NCBI GenBank assembly: GCA_965223465.1
Contig: OZ245025.1
Location: 3,100,001 to 3,164,000, forward strand
Origin: JAAELZ01 sp965223465
Lineage (GTDB): Bacteria; Pseudomonadota; Gammaproteobacteria; Arenicellales; Poriferihabitantaceae
Length of the DNA: 64,000 nt
Direction: 5' to 3'
Position numbers and translations under genes: made by a program. The number at the start of each line of letters is the position of its first letter. Within the stretch, counting starts at the first letter, position 1. Below the pieces are notes generated by a model that saw nothing but the letters and a program-made list of their open reading frames with translations, did no database searches and was not told where the DNA came from. Below, piece by piece: positions 44,171 to 53,408 of the stretch.

Positions 44171-45235
44171 ATGAGTAAATTCTGGAACCAGCGAACCAGG
44201 CGGCTCAGCCCCTACACACCGGGTGAGCAACCGCAGGATCAGCAGTATATAAAATTGAACACCAATGAGAACCCCATGCTGCCTTCGCAGTCGGTCATCG
44301 ATGCGATGCACGCAGCGGTTGAAAGCGGTATGCATTTATATCCTGATCCAGAATGTATTCAGCTTAAGCAAGCTATCGCTAAATATTATGCTATATCTGC
44401 TGAATGCGTGTTTGTTGGGAACGGTTCAGATGAGGTGCTTGCGCATGTTTTCGCCGGCTTGTTTGACGCGGATAAGCCACTGGTTTGTCCAGACATCTCC
44501 TATAGCTTTTACCCTGTATATGCAAAGATGTACGACCTTACTCTGCAGCAGATCGCGCTGGATGCGCAGTTTGCGATCAATTTACAAACGTACCCGGTTG
44601 ATAACGGAGGTGTGGTTTTTGCTAACCCCAATGCGCCTACATCCATTGCGCTTGAGGTAGGCCAGATTGAAGCCTTTTTACAGTGCAACCAGAATTCAAC
44701 CGTGGTTGTCGATGAGGCGTATGTTGATTTCGGTGCGCAATCTTGTGTTGAGCTAGTGCGGCGTTATACCAATTTGCTGGTAGTACAGACAGTATCCAAA
44801 TCGCGCAGCCTGGCGGGTCTGCGGGTGGGTTTCGCGATTGGCTCACCCGAATTGATCGAAGGCCTGGAGCGAATAAAAAACTCATTCAATTCTTATCCCT
44901 TAGATCGTGTTGCGCTGGCCGGGGCGCGAGCTGCATTCGAGGATGTACAGGCTTTTGAAAATGCCAGGGCAGAAATCATGCGGGTTCGAGATCAATCCAA
45001 AGCGGCCTTGAGTACATTGGATTTTGAAGTACTGGAGTCCGCCACCAATTTTCTATTTACCAAGCCCAGGTTTATGTCGGCGGAGGCGCTTTATATCGCC
45101 CTAAAGAAAGCTGGCATTTTAGTGCGTTATTTTGATGCGCCTAGAATTAGCGAGTATTTGCGGATAACGGTGGGAACGGCTGTGGAGATGGAGGCGTTAG
45201 TCAATCAGATAGACGTAATTAAGTCTAAGATTTAG
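44171..45235 (+). CDS. hisC: Histidinol-phosphate aminotransferase
   Basis: Class II PLP aminotransferase of histidine synthesis. The 354-residue protein has LNTNENPMLPSQSV, GNGSDEVLAHVF, FANPNAPTS and the PLP lysine K210 in TVSKSRSLAGLRVGF. The start at 44171 (MSKFWNQRTRRLSPYTPGE) is favoured over the longer frame from 44123, which overlaps rsmI. No other his genes are nearby. It may instead serve aromatic amino acid transamination, as some HisC2-type enzymes do. Confidence 0.9.
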   Translation: MSKFWNQRTRRLSPYTPGEQPQDQQYIKLNTNENPMLPSQSVIDAMHAAVESGMHLYPDPECIQLKQAIAKYYAISAECVFVGNGSDEVLAHVFAGLFDADKPLVCPDISYSFYPVYAKMYDLTLQQIALDAQFAINLQTYPVDNGGVVFANPNAPTSIALEVGQIEAFLQCNQNSTVVVDEAYVDFGAQSCVELVRRYTNLLVVQTVSKSRSLAGLRVGFAIGSPELIEGLERIKNSFNSYPLDRVALAGARAAFEDVQAFENARAEIMRVRDQSKAALSTLDFEVLESATNFLFTKPRFMSAEALYIALKKAGILVRYFDAPRISEYLRITVGTAVEMEALVNQIDVIKSKI

Positions 45236-45240
45236 TATTT

Positions 45241-45440
45241 GTGATGCTTCTCACTTTCTTGCTCGCCAAGAAAGTAAGCAAAGAAGGCAACCCGATCGCC
45301 AGCCCCTTGGGTTCACTGCGTTTCTCGAGATCGATGGGTGCTGCGCAACTCGCTAGCGCTCAGACAGTGCTCGCACTTTATCCATCAATCGCTGCGATAC
45401 TCGGCTGGCTCAAACGGGAAAGGGGTGTCCTTTTTGTGTC
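45241..45440. repeat. Repeat-like segment with 9-bp hairpin between hisC and rnpB
   Basis: Begins with the perfect hairpin ACTTTCTTG (45253-45261)/CAAGAAAGT (45267-45275) with loop CTCGC, followed by sequence that reads as a pseudo-ORF (LLAKKVSKEGNPIASPLGSLRFSRSMGAAQ). Similar strings (F-L-L-A-KKVTKE-TP-SP-G) turn up as small spurious ORFs in intergenic DNA of many gammaproteobacteria, so I read this as a degenerate dispersed repeat, not as a gene. An 88-codon frame runs to 45507, into rnpB. Confidence 0.45.
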
Positions 45441-45464
45441 TCATAATAGTTCAAGTAAATTTAC

Positions 45465-45493
45465 TTGCCAATTAAGTCTAAATAACCTATCTT
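45465..45493 (+). promoter_or_regulatory. Promoter of the RNase P RNA gene
   Basis: TTGCCA (45465-45470) and TATCTT (45488-45493) are 17 bases apart. A start six to eight bases later falls at 45500-45501, the first base of the P1 helix, which supports both calls. A 16-bp palindrome (45452-45467) overlaps the -35. Confidence 0.65.
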
Positions 45494-45500
45494 TACCGGC

Positions 45501-45845
45501 AAGTTGATCGGATGATCGCGCTGTTCATTTTGAATATCGAGGAAAGTCCGGGCTCCACAGGGTAAGATGCCAGATAACGTCTGGGCGGCGCGAGCCGATG
45601 GCCAGTGCCACAGAAAATATACCGCCTGTGCTTAATTAGTTAGGGTAAGGGTGAAATGGTGCGGTAAGAGCGCACCGCGCGTTTGGTAACAAGCGTGGCA
45701 GGGTAAACCCCATCTGGAGCAAGACCAAATAGGAAACCTAATGGCGCGACCCGCGTTGGTTTCGGGTAGGTTGCATGAGTGGTTTGGTAACAGGCCACCT
45801 AGATGAATGATCGTCCTAGACAGAACCCGGCTTATAGATCAACTT
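45501..45845 (+). ncRNA. rnpB: RNase P RNA, bacterial type A
   Basis: The catalytic RNA that trims the 5' leader from tRNA precursors. Conserved cores are all present in order: GAGGAAAGTCCGGGCTCC (45539), GGTAAGGGTGAAA (about 45644), TGCGGTAAGAGCGCACCGCG, GGAGCAAGACCAAATAGG (about 45716) and CAGAACCCGGCTTAT near the end. The ends pair as P1: AAGTTGATC (45501-45509) with GATCAACTT (45837-45845). The P3 region is shorter than in E. coli. Ends are set by the P1 helix. Confidence 0.97.
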
Positions 45846-45860
45846 ACAGTTTTCTTCTAT

Positions 45861-45898
45861 TAAATCAGCTTAGGTCGTTTTCTTATCTAGCTGATTTA
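45861..45898. repeat. 10-bp inverted repeat between rnpB and mraZ
   Basis: TAAATCAGCT (45861-45870) and AGCTGATTTA (45889-45898) are perfect inverse copies with an 18-base spacer, 15 bases after the end of rnpB. No T-run follows directly. It may terminate rnpB transcripts weakly or be an operator. Confidence 0.5.
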
Positions 45899-45957
45899 TA
45901 TAGCAAGTTTTTCGGGTGAATAAAACCTTAAAAACGAGCGTATCTCATTGAAAAATC

Positions 45958-45986
45958 TTGACTTATTGTTAAACACGGCCTATATT
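45958..45986 (+). promoter_or_regulatory. Promoter of the dcw cluster (mraZ)
   Basis: TTGACT (45958-45963) and TATATT (45981-45986) with a 17-base spacer give a strong sigma-70 match. Transcription would start near 45993, about 46 bases before the mraZ ATG. I did not find the tandem TGGGA repeats expected for MraZ self-repression between it and the ATG. Confidence 0.7.
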
Positions 45987-46038
45987 CCTACTCGGTGGTA
46001 AAAAGTGCACATTTTTGGAGTTTTTAGGAAAATTTGGA

Positions 46039-46497
46039 ATGTTTCGCGGTGTTAATCAACTAAAAGTGGATGGTAAGGGTAGGATCGCCCTGCCTACACG
46101 CTATCGTGAAGAGCTGATTGAGCGCTGTGGTGGAGCAATGGTGGTAACCGTTAATACCACGTCTGATCATTGTTTATGGATGTATCCCTTGGATGAATGG
46201 GAACGTATCGAGGTAAGGATCAATGATCTGCCCAGTTTGAATCCACAGCACGTCAAACTGAAACGATTTTTTTTGGGGTACGCGACTGATGTGGCGATGG
46301 ATAAGACGGGTCGTATTTTACTGCCACCCCCTTTGCGGGAATTTGCGCGTATTGAAAAAGAAACTTACTTCAATGGCCAGGGCAACAAGTTTGAAATCTG
46401 GAGTGATGAAGATTGGCAGGCGAGCCGTGATGATTGGCTTGCGCATCCCGACTCCGATGCTGGGCCCAGCCCTGAAATGGAGGTGCTACAGCTGTGA
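46039..46497 (+). CDS. mraZ: Transcriptional regulator MraZ
   Basis: DNA-binding protein made of two AbrB/SpoVT-like halves that in E. coli represses its own dcw operon. The 152-residue protein starts MFRGVNQLKVDGKGRIALPTRYRE (first half), and the second half has DKTGRILLPPPLREFARIEKE. The frame is open to a TTG at 46015, but the family start is the ATG at 46039 with AGGAA eight bases upstream. It overlaps rsmH by four bases. Confidence 0.95.
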   Translation: MFRGVNQLKVDGKGRIALPTRYREELIERCGGAMVVTVNTTSDHCLWMYPLDEWERIEVRINDLPSLNPQHVKLKRFFLGYATDVAMDKTGRILLPPPLREFARIEKETYFNGQGNKFEIWSDEDWQASRDDWLAHPDSDAGPSPEMEVLQL

Positions 46498-47432
46498 CCG
46501 AAAGGGCAATGCACCAACCTGTATTGCTCCACGAGGCCGTCGATGCGCTACAAATTAAGCCCGACGGGTTTTATGTGGATGGTACTTTTGGCCGTGGTGG
46601 GCATGCAAGTTTGTTGCTCGCCAGGCTGGATCAAAAGGGGCGGCTATGGGTAATGGATCGCGATCCGGGCGCGGTATCGGTTGCGATGCGTATGATGGGT
46701 GACGATAAACGCGTGACAATATTGCATGCACCTTTTTCCAGCCTAGGCGAAAAATTAAAAGCAAAGGGGCTCATGGGAAAAGTCGATGGCATTTTACTCG
46801 ATTTTGGTGTGTCTTCTCCCCAATTGGATGAGCCCGAGCGAGGTTTTTCGTTTCAGAGAGACGGCGCGCTGGATATGCGTATGGATACGACCCAGGGCCA
46901 AACTGCGGCCGATTGGCTAGCCGGGGTTGAATTTGCCGAGCTCGTAAAAGTATTAAAAGTTTACGGTGAAGAGCGTTTTGCCAAGCGCATTGCAAAAGCG
47001 ATCTTACAGGTTCGCGAACACACAACTATTTCTAGTACTACCCAGTTAGCCGGTATTATCGCTGAGGCAGTCCCCGTATATGAGCGTGAAAAACACCCCG
47101 CCACACGCTCCTTTCAGGCGATTCGAATAGCGATTAATCAGGAGATGCAGGAAATCAATGCAGTCTTGCCGGATGCGCTTGATGCGCTCAGCGTGGGTGG
47201 ACGTTTAGTGATCATCAGCTTTCATTCGCTTGAAGATCGGCCGGTAAAGCGCTTGTTGCAAAAAGAAGCAAAAGGCGATGATTTTCCGCCTGATTTACCA
47301 ATCCGCGCAGCGCAAATTAAGCCGCGAATCAAGCTGGTAGGTAAGCCGGTCAGAGCGAGTGATGAGGAGGTTAGACAAAATCGTCGAGCGCGTAGCGCGA
47401 TCATGCGGGTGGCAGAGAAATTACGCGCATGA
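46494..47432 (+). CDS. rsmH: 16S rRNA (cytosine1402-N4)-methyltransferase
   Basis: MraW, the N4-methyltransferase for C1402 of 16S rRNA, the same nucleotide whose ribose is methylated by RsmI (43320). The 312-residue protein has HQPVLLHEAVDAL, the SAM motif VDGTFGRGGHA, LLDFGVSSPQLDEPERGFSF and FHSLEDRPVKRL. It starts with a GTG that overlaps the mraZ stop (GTGA). Confidence 0.96.
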   Translation: MTERAMHQPVLLHEAVDALQIKPDGFYVDGTFGRGGHASLLLARLDQKGRLWVMDRDPGAVSVAMRMMGDDKRVTILHAPFSSLGEKLKAKGLMGKVDGILLDFGVSSPQLDEPERGFSFQRDGALDMRMDTTQGQTAADWLAGVEFAELVKVLKVYGEERFAKRIAKAILQVREHTTISSTTQLAGIIAEAVPVYEREKHPATRSFQAIRIAINQEMQEINAVLPDALDALSVGGRLVIISFHSLEDRPVKRLLQKEAKGDDFPPDLPIRAAQIKPRIKLVGKPVRASDEEVRQNRRARSAIMRVAEKLRA

Positions 47433-47743
47433 AAATTCCTTCACAAATGATCGTCAGTATTGGGTTGGTAATCGCAGTGTTGGTCAGTGCGCTTGCCTTG
47501 GTCTCAGTAAGACAACTTAATCGAGTTGCATTTTATGAGTCACAGAAGCTGGAAAGCCAACGCGATGACTTATCCATAGAGTGGCGGCAGTTGATGGCGG
47601 AGTACTCTACCTGGCGGCTGGAACATAATATCGAATCTGAAGTTCGTGGCGAGCATAAGATGGAGCCACCCGTAAGTGACAATATTCAGACCATACACTT
47701 AAGCGCGCAAAACAAGCTTGGTCATTCGGGGGATGATCAATGA
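47429..47743 (+). CDS. ftsL: Cell division protein FtsL
   Basis: Small bitopic divisome protein that works with FtsB and FtsQ to activate FtsWI. The 104 residues give a short cytoplasmic end, one helix (about 8-27) and a periplasmic coiled coil (RQLNRVAFYESQKLESQRDDLSIEWRQLM...). Size and place between rsmH and ftsI fit. ATGA overlaps join it to both neighbours. Confidence 0.9.
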   Translation: MKIPSQMIVSIGLVIAVLVSALALVSVRQLNRVAFYESQKLESQRDDLSIEWRQLMAEYSTWRLEHNIESEVRGEHKMEPPVSDNIQTIHLSAQNKLGHSGDDQ

Positions 47744-49491
47744 GGCGCCAGCACGAGAAGCATATTAAGCGGACCTTGTTCAGGCAACGCATTATGTTTG
47801 GCTTGGTATGCGCTGGCTTTGTGGTGCTTGCCAGTAAGCTAGTGGGTATTCAATTATTTGGGCATGACCGGTTGGTGGCAGAGGCCAAGGCCAGACATGT
47901 ACGTACCATCGAAACGCAGCCTGTTCGTGGGCCAATTTATGATCGAAACCAGCGGTTGCTTGCGGTGAGCACCCCGGTAGATACGATCTGGGCAGAGGCC
48001 AATATATTTTGTAAGGTGCAAGATAGTTGGCCAGATTTGCTAAAACTGCTCAAGCTGAAGAAGTCTGGCTTGAGAAAAACTTGTGAAAAGCGCGCTGCGG
48101 AGGATTACAAAAGCAACTTTATCTATGTTAAACGCCAGCTGATGCCTTTGGTGGCGGAGCGAGCTGAGGAGCTCGAAGTTCCGGGTGTGCATATTCAGCG
48201 CGAATACAAACGCTTTTATCCCTCTGGCCCCGCAGCGGGGCATTTGATTGGTTTTACTGATATCGATGGCATTGGTCAGGAAGGCGTAGAAAAGGCGTAT
48301 GATACTCACTTACAGGGGGTTAAGGGTGAGCAAATAGTTCATCGAGATAGCAAAGGTCGCTTTGTCGAATTTGTTGAGCAAATAGAAGCGGTTGAAAATG
48401 GTAAGCCTTTAACCCTCAGTATTGACAGCCGATTGCAGTATCTTGCCAGCGGTTACCTGGAGCAGGCAGTGCGTGAACACAAAGCCCAAGGGGGGAGCTT
48501 AGTTTTGATTCATGCGCCGACCGGGGAAATCCTGGCAATGGTTGATTCGCCTCAGTTCAACCCGAATGATAGACGCACCTTAATCCCTGATTTATTCCGA
48601 AATCGCGCGGTTACCGACGTACAGGAGCCTGGGTCAACGGTTAAACCTTTTACCATCGGTACGGCGATTGAATCCGGTGAGTTTACGCCGCTTTCAACCA
48701 TCGACACTGGCGAAACCCCGTTTCGGGTGCCGGGAGGTCGTATTACTGATACCAAGCCGCATGGCATATTGACCCTGGAAGAAATCGTCGTCAAATCCAG
48801 CAATATTGGTGCTGCCAAGCTTTCCATGGAAATGCCCTATGACGGTTTATATGCAACCCTGGACAAGGCGGGATTTGGGCATAAAGTGAATGCAGTTCCC
48901 TCGGAAACCACCGGTGTCTTGCCTAAGCGTAAACGGTTGATAGATCGACTGACTCAGGCTTATGGATATGGCTTGAATGCGACTCCCCTGCAGATTGCGC
49001 GGGCCTATACGGTGTTCGCGAATGATGGGGTGCTTAAGCCATTGACGATCTTAAAGCAGAACGAACCCGCGGCAAAAAATAATACGCGCGTATTCAGTAG
49101 TCAAACCACTAGGCATTTGCTGAGAATGCTGGAAAGAGTCGCCAGTACCGATGGTACGGCCAGACGCGCACGGGTGCCGCGTTACCGCGTGGGTGGTAAA
49201 ACCGGTACATCTAGACGTAACACCGGTAACGGCTATGAACAAGGGCATTACGTTTCCTGGTTTGTCGGCCTGGCGCCGATGAGCAAACCGCAATTTGTCA
49301 TGGCGGTAATGGTGGATGATCCGCGCGGGGGTAAGTATTACGGCGGCACGATTGCGGGGCCGGTGTTCTCCAAGACGATGCAAGATACACTGCGTTTATA
49401 TAATGTGGCGCCTGATCGGGTTGCAGAGCCCGCCGTTGAGGAAGGTAAGGTTGCTGTGCAAAAGGCCACTACATCGGCGACCAAATCATGA
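47740..49491 (+). CDS. ftsI: Penicillin-binding protein 3, division transpeptidase
   Basis: Septal peptidoglycan transpeptidase that works with FtsW. The 583-residue protein has one membrane helix (about 15-35), the pedestal domain with RGPIYDRNQRLLAVS, and the transpeptidase motifs S299-T-V-K302, S353-S-N and K487-T-G-T. The extra tail after residue 565 is low complexity. Starts four bases before the ftsL stop and overlaps murE by four. Confidence 0.97.
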   Translation: MRRQHEKHIKRTLFRQRIMFGLVCAGFVVLASKLVGIQLFGHDRLVAEAKARHVRTIETQPVRGPIYDRNQRLLAVSTPVDTIWAEANIFCKVQDSWPDLLKLLKLKKSGLRKTCEKRAAEDYKSNFIYVKRQLMPLVAERAEELEVPGVHIQREYKRFYPSGPAAGHLIGFTDIDGIGQEGVEKAYDTHLQGVKGEQIVHRDSKGRFVEFVEQIEAVENGKPLTLSIDSRLQYLASGYLEQAVREHKAQGGSLVLIHAPTGEILAMVDSPQFNPNDRRTLIPDLFRNRAVTDVQEPGSTVKPFTIGTAIESGEFTPLSTIDTGETPFRVPGGRITDTKPHGILTLEEIVVKSSNIGAAKLSMEMPYDGLYATLDKAGFGHKVNAVPSETTGVLPKRKRLIDRLTQAYGYGLNATPLQIARAYTVFANDGVLKPLTILKQNEPAAKNNTRVFSSQTTRHLLRMLERVASTDGTARRARVPRYRVGGKTGTSRRNTGNGYEQGHYVSWFVGLAPMSKPQFVMAVMVDDPRGGKYYGGTIAGPVFSKTMQDTLRLYNVAPDRVAEPAVEEGKVAVQKATTSATKS

Positions 49492-50963
49492 GTCATTATC
49501 ACCTCATGCTAGACCGCCTGCTTGCTGGGTTTGATGTGAGCAAAGACATTGCACCGATCGAGATATTTGATATTACCTTGGATAGCCGTCGGGTTAGGCC
49601 GGGTTGTCTATTTATTGCGCTCAAGGGAACGATAACAGATGCCCGAGAATTCATCGCTGAGGCGTTGAAAAATAAGGCTGCAGCAGTGCTTTATGATGCT
49701 AGTGATGGGTTTTTAATTGACCAAGTATTGCTTGATACAGGCAAGTTGTATCAAGTCCGGGGTTTGCATGAACGTGTTAGTAAGATAGCGGCTCGATTTT
49801 ATGCTCGTCCTACCAGAAAGATGGATGTGATCGGTATCACCGGGACAAATGGAAAAACCACGATTGCTTATTATTTAGCCCAAATGCTGGAAAAATTGGG
49901 GCGTTCGAGCGCGATGATGGGTACCTTGGGGGCGGGCAAGGTTGGCCATATTCAACCTACAGGGTTGACAACGCCTGACGCCATCCAAACTCAGAAAGCG
50001 ATCGCCCAGATGCTCGAAGACGGGGTGCAAGCGGTATGTATGGAGGTTTCCTCGCATGGACTTGAACAAGCCCGTGTTACTGCTGTTGATTTCGATTATG
50101 TGGTATTCACCAATTTGAGTCAGGATCATCTGGATTATCACCAGAATATGGCAGATTATGCTGCGGCTAAATCACGTCTGTTCAAGGATTTTAACTATCA
50201 TTACGCGATCATTAACCAGGAAGACAATCTGGGTGCGAAGCTTATTGAGCAAGTGGGTGAGAAAAGTTTTGCGTATGGCGTAAATAAAGGGGTGCTCCAA
50301 GCTGAAGATATTACGCTTACCTCGAAAGGCTTGTCGTTTGTGGTTTCGTACGCGGGTGAAAAGCAGGTGTTAGAGAATAGCTTGATTGGCTACTTCAATG
50401 TATACAACATGCTGGCGGTTATCGGCGTGGGCTTGACCATGGGATATGCCTTGGCGGATATAGTCAAAGCGCTGTCTACTTGTCATAGCGCGCCGGGTAG
50501 GATGGAGTGTGTCAGTCTTCGGCCCGAACAGCCCGTAGTTGTGGTGGATTATGCGCATACACCTGAGGCACTGGAGGTAGCACTAGGTGCTTGCAAGACC
50601 CATTGCGAAGGTTCGCTAAATGTAGTGTTTGGTTGTGGGGGTGATCGCGACAAAGCTAAACGCGCACCCATGGGGCGTATTGCTGAGCAGCTTGCGGATC
50701 AAGTATTTATTACCGACGATAACCCACGTGGCGAAGCACCAGCGGCTATTACCAACGATATTATCAAGGGGATGACTCAGCCGGCCTGGGTCGTGCATGA
50801 TCGTGCCAAAGCAATTACCGCTGCCATTGGTGTCGCGCAGCAGGGTGACTGGGTGCTAATTGCGGGTAAAGGTCATGAAACGGCTCAGGTTTATGCTGAT
50901 CTTAAACTAGAATTGGATGATCGGGTATTGGCGCGTCAAGCATTGGAGAGCATGGCTGCGTGA
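49488..50963 (+). CDS. murE: UDP-MurNAc-L-Ala-D-Glu:meso-diaminopimelate ligase
   Basis: Adds the third residue of the wall peptide. The 491-residue protein has the ATP-binding loop G119-T-N-G-K123-T, the STCHSAPGRMECV region, and D411-N-P-R414, the motif for meso-diaminopimelate instead of lysine. SHGLEQARV and the carbamylated-lysine region of Mur ligases are present. Coupled to ftsI and murF by overlaps. Confidence 0.97.
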   Translation: MSHYHLMLDRLLAGFDVSKDIAPIEIFDITLDSRRVRPGCLFIALKGTITDAREFIAEALKNKAAAVLYDASDGFLIDQVLLDTGKLYQVRGLHERVSKIAARFYARPTRKMDVIGITGTNGKTTIAYYLAQMLEKLGRSSAMMGTLGAGKVGHIQPTGLTTPDAIQTQKAIAQMLEDGVQAVCMEVSSHGLEQARVTAVDFDYVVFTNLSQDHLDYHQNMADYAAAKSRLFKDFNYHYAIINQEDNLGAKLIEQVGEKSFAYGVNKGVLQAEDITLTSKGLSFVVSYAGEKQVLENSLIGYFNVYNMLAVIGVGLTMGYALADIVKALSTCHSAPGRMECVSLRPEQPVVVVDYAHTPEALEVALGACKTHCEGSLNVVFGCGGDRDKAKRAPMGRIAEQLADQVFITDDNPRGEAPAAITNDIIKGMTQPAWVVHDRAKAITAAIGVAQQGDWVLIAGKGHETAQVYADLKLELDDRVLARQALESMAA

Positions 50964-52330
50964 TGATGTTAAGTGAAGCCAGCGATGCTATGCACGGCCA
51001 ATTAAATGGTCGCGATGAGCTTTTTAGTTCGGTCGAGCTTGATACCCGGCGGCTTGAAAAAGAGGCCTTATTTTTCGCTATCCATGGGGATTCCAAGAAT
51101 GGCCATGATTTTATTCCACAGGCAATGGAACAACAGGCATTGGCCGCAGTTGTTGATCAAGCGTTTGAGAGTGAGCAGCGAATTAGTCATATTAAAGTAG
51201 ATGATACGACCATTGCGCTAGGGATGCTGGCGAAGTATTGGCGCGCGCGATTCAATATACCCGTTGTTGGTATCACCGGCAGTAATGGAAAAACCAGTGT
51301 TACCAATATAGTCAGCCAAATTTTCAGCTACGCGATCCCTGGGGTAGCACCCCAGGGCAGCTTTAACAATCAATGGGGCGTGCCACTCACTTTGCTTACA
51401 TTGCGAGACACGCACCAATCTGCAGTGATAGAGATGGGTATGAATCATGCTGGGGAACTGACCTATTTGGGTGAAATTGTTAAACCAACGATCGGTTTGA
51501 TCACCAACGCAGCGGCTGCGCATCTTGAAGGGTTGGGTGATATTAAAGGCGTAGCTCAAGCTAAGGGCGAGTTGCTTGAATCTGTAGCGACAGATGGTGT
51601 GGTGATCCTGAACCGGGATGATTCGTTTTATGCGGCTTGGAAATTACGTGCCAAACCCTGCCGCATTATGAGCTTTGGCACGCACGCCGAAGCCGATGTG
51701 CAAATCATCCATGGTGATCTTGATAGACTTGATCTGCGAATACAAGGCCAACTACATCATTATCTATTTCCGCTTTTGGGTAGACACAACCAATTGAACG
51801 CTGCTGCTGCAGTTGCAGTAGCAATTGCCGCAGGTGTGCCGCAAGCTGCAATCCGTAAAGGTTTGGAAAATGCATCGGCCGTAAAAGGTCGTCTACAGGT
51901 GTTGCGAGTTGACTCGGATCTAACTCTAATAGATGACACTTATAACGCTAACCCCGCCTCTATGATGGCTGCCATTGATGTATTGGCGGAAGGCGAAGCG
52001 CAAAAGATATTGGTGCTTGGCGCAATGGCTGAGTTAGGTAAAGAATCTAACACCATCCATCAGCAAGTAGCAGCATATGCCAAGGGAAAAGGAATAGATT
52101 ATTTACTTACCTTGGTAGACCAGACAGATCCGGATTATCTAAATGATATGGCTGCCTATATGTCCGGATTTGGCGATGGGAGCTTTGCGTTCACTAAGGT
52201 TTCGCAACTGGTTAATAAAGTGGCCGGCCTGAAACAGGGTAATCAATCCGTATTAGTAAAGGGCTCGCGCGCGACCAGAATGGAACGCGTTATAGCGGCG
52301 CTAGATAAACCGGGGTGCGCGCAATGTTAA
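50963..52330 (+). CDS. murF: UDP-MurNAc-tripeptide D-alanyl-D-alanine ligase
   Basis: Adds D-Ala-D-Ala to finish the UDP-MurNAc pentapeptide. The 455-residue protein has G106-S-N-G-K-T, the family segment GMNHAGELTYLG, and DDTYNANPASM in the C-terminal half. Start codons GTG 50960, ATG 50963 and ATG 50966 lie in a row; I use 50963, which overlaps the murE TGA. Its D-Ala-D-Ala substrate needs a Ddl that this cluster does not contain. Confidence 0.96.
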   Translation: MMLSEASDAMHGQLNGRDELFSSVELDTRRLEKEALFFAIHGDSKNGHDFIPQAMEQQALAAVVDQAFESEQRISHIKVDDTTIALGMLAKYWRARFNIPVVGITGSNGKTSVTNIVSQIFSYAIPGVAPQGSFNNQWGVPLTLLTLRDTHQSAVIEMGMNHAGELTYLGEIVKPTIGLITNAAAAHLEGLGDIKGVAQAKGELLESVATDGVVILNRDDSFYAAWKLRAKPCRIMSFGTHAEADVQIIHGDLDRLDLRIQGQLHHYLFPLLGRHNQLNAAAAVAVAIAAGVPQAAIRKGLENASAVKGRLQVLRVDSDLTLIDDTYNANPASMMAAIDVLAEGEAQKILVLGAMAELGKESNTIHQQVAAYAKGKGIDYLLTLVDQTDPDYLNDMAAYMSGFGDGSFAFTKVSQLVNKVAGLKQGNQSVLVKGSRATRMERVIAALDKPGCAQC

Positions 52331-53406
52331 GTTGGGTTTTTGAGCAGCTCTCTGAGTACTTTAGCGTTTTTAGTGTGTTTCAGTACATCACTTTTCGCTC
52401 GATTATGAGTGTGCTTACAGCGTTAGTCTTATCCTTTGTATTTGGCCCGATGATGATTCGAAAGCTCAGCCAGTATCAGATTGGTCAGACCGTACGAGAT
52501 GATGGTCCGCCAACACATTTTACTAAAGTTGGCACGCCCACCATGGGGGGTGCGCTTATTTTATTTGCAGTCGTTGTGTCGACCCTGTTGTGGATGGATT
52601 TGAGTAATCGATATGTCTGGATAGTTTTGTTTGTGACGGTATCTTTTGGCTGGATAGGCTGGTATGACGATTATCAAAAACTGGTTCATAAAGACCCGCG
52701 CGGTATGGGTTCTGCGGCAAAAATTCTAAGCCAGACGCTGGCTGCGCTAATTGCTGTATTGTGGCTTTACAAAACGGCGAGTACACCTGCTGAGCTGCAG
52801 TTTATTGTGCCGCTGTTTAAAAACATAGTATTTGATTTGAGCTGGTTGTTTATTCCGCTGGGTTGGCTGGTTATTGTGGGTAGTTCTAACGCGGTTAACT
52901 TGACCGATGGTCTGGATGGATTGGCAATATTGCCGGTGGTGATGGTCGCAGGTGGTCTGGGAATATTCAGTTATATGTCGGGTAACACCATATATTCTGA
53001 GTATCTCAACGTACCTTATTTATCCGGCGCCGGTGAAATTTTAATATTTTGTACCGCCTTGGTTGGCGCTGGATTGGGGTTTTTATGGTTCAATGCCTAT
53101 CCCGCACAAGTATTTATGGGTGATGTGGGGGCCTTATCGTTGGGGGCGGCACTGGGTGTACTGGCGGTGATTGTTCGCCAGGAAATCGTGTTGATGATCA
53201 TGGGCGGGCTGTTCGTGGTTGAAACACTATCGGTCATTATTCAAGTGGTGTCTTTCAAACTGGTGGGACGGCGCGTGTTTAAGATGGCGCCCATCCATCA
53301 TCATTTTGAACTTAAAGGTTGGCCCGAACCGCGTGTCATTGTGCGTTTCTGGATCATTAGTTTTATCCTGGTCATCATCGGTCTTGCGACCCTAAAGGTG
53401 CGTTAG
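52324..53406 (+). CDS. mraY: Phospho-MurNAc-pentapeptide translocase
   Basis: Integral membrane enzyme making lipid I from UDP-MurNAc-pentapeptide and undecaprenyl phosphate. The 360 residues form ten helices. Signature segments: RDDGPPTHFTKVGTPTMGG, GWYDDYQKLVHKDPRG (catalytic Asp pair), NLTDGLDGLA and the histidine-rich MAPIHHHFELKGWPE. Start at the ATG 52324, overlapping murF by seven bases. Confidence 0.97.
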   Translation: MLSWVFEQLSEYFSVFSVFQYITFRSIMSVLTALVLSFVFGPMMIRKLSQYQIGQTVRDDGPPTHFTKVGTPTMGGALILFAVVVSTLLWMDLSNRYVWIVLFVTVSFGWIGWYDDYQKLVHKDPRGMGSAAKILSQTLAALIAVLWLYKTASTPAELQFIVPLFKNIVFDLSWLFIPLGWLVIVGSSNAVNLTDGLDGLAILPVVMVAGGLGIFSYMSGNTIYSEYLNVPYLSGAGEILIFCTALVGAGLGFLWFNAYPAQVFMGDVGALSLGAALGVLAVIVRQEIVLMIMGGLFVVETLSVIIQVVSFKLVGRRVFKMAPIHHHFELKGWPEPRVIVRFWIISFILVIIGLATLKVR

Positions 53407-53408
53407 TG

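Noticed and set aside
45241..45507. 88-codon ORF between hisC and rnpB as a gene
   Set aside because: It runs into the RNase P RNA and resembles spurious repeat-derived ORFs.
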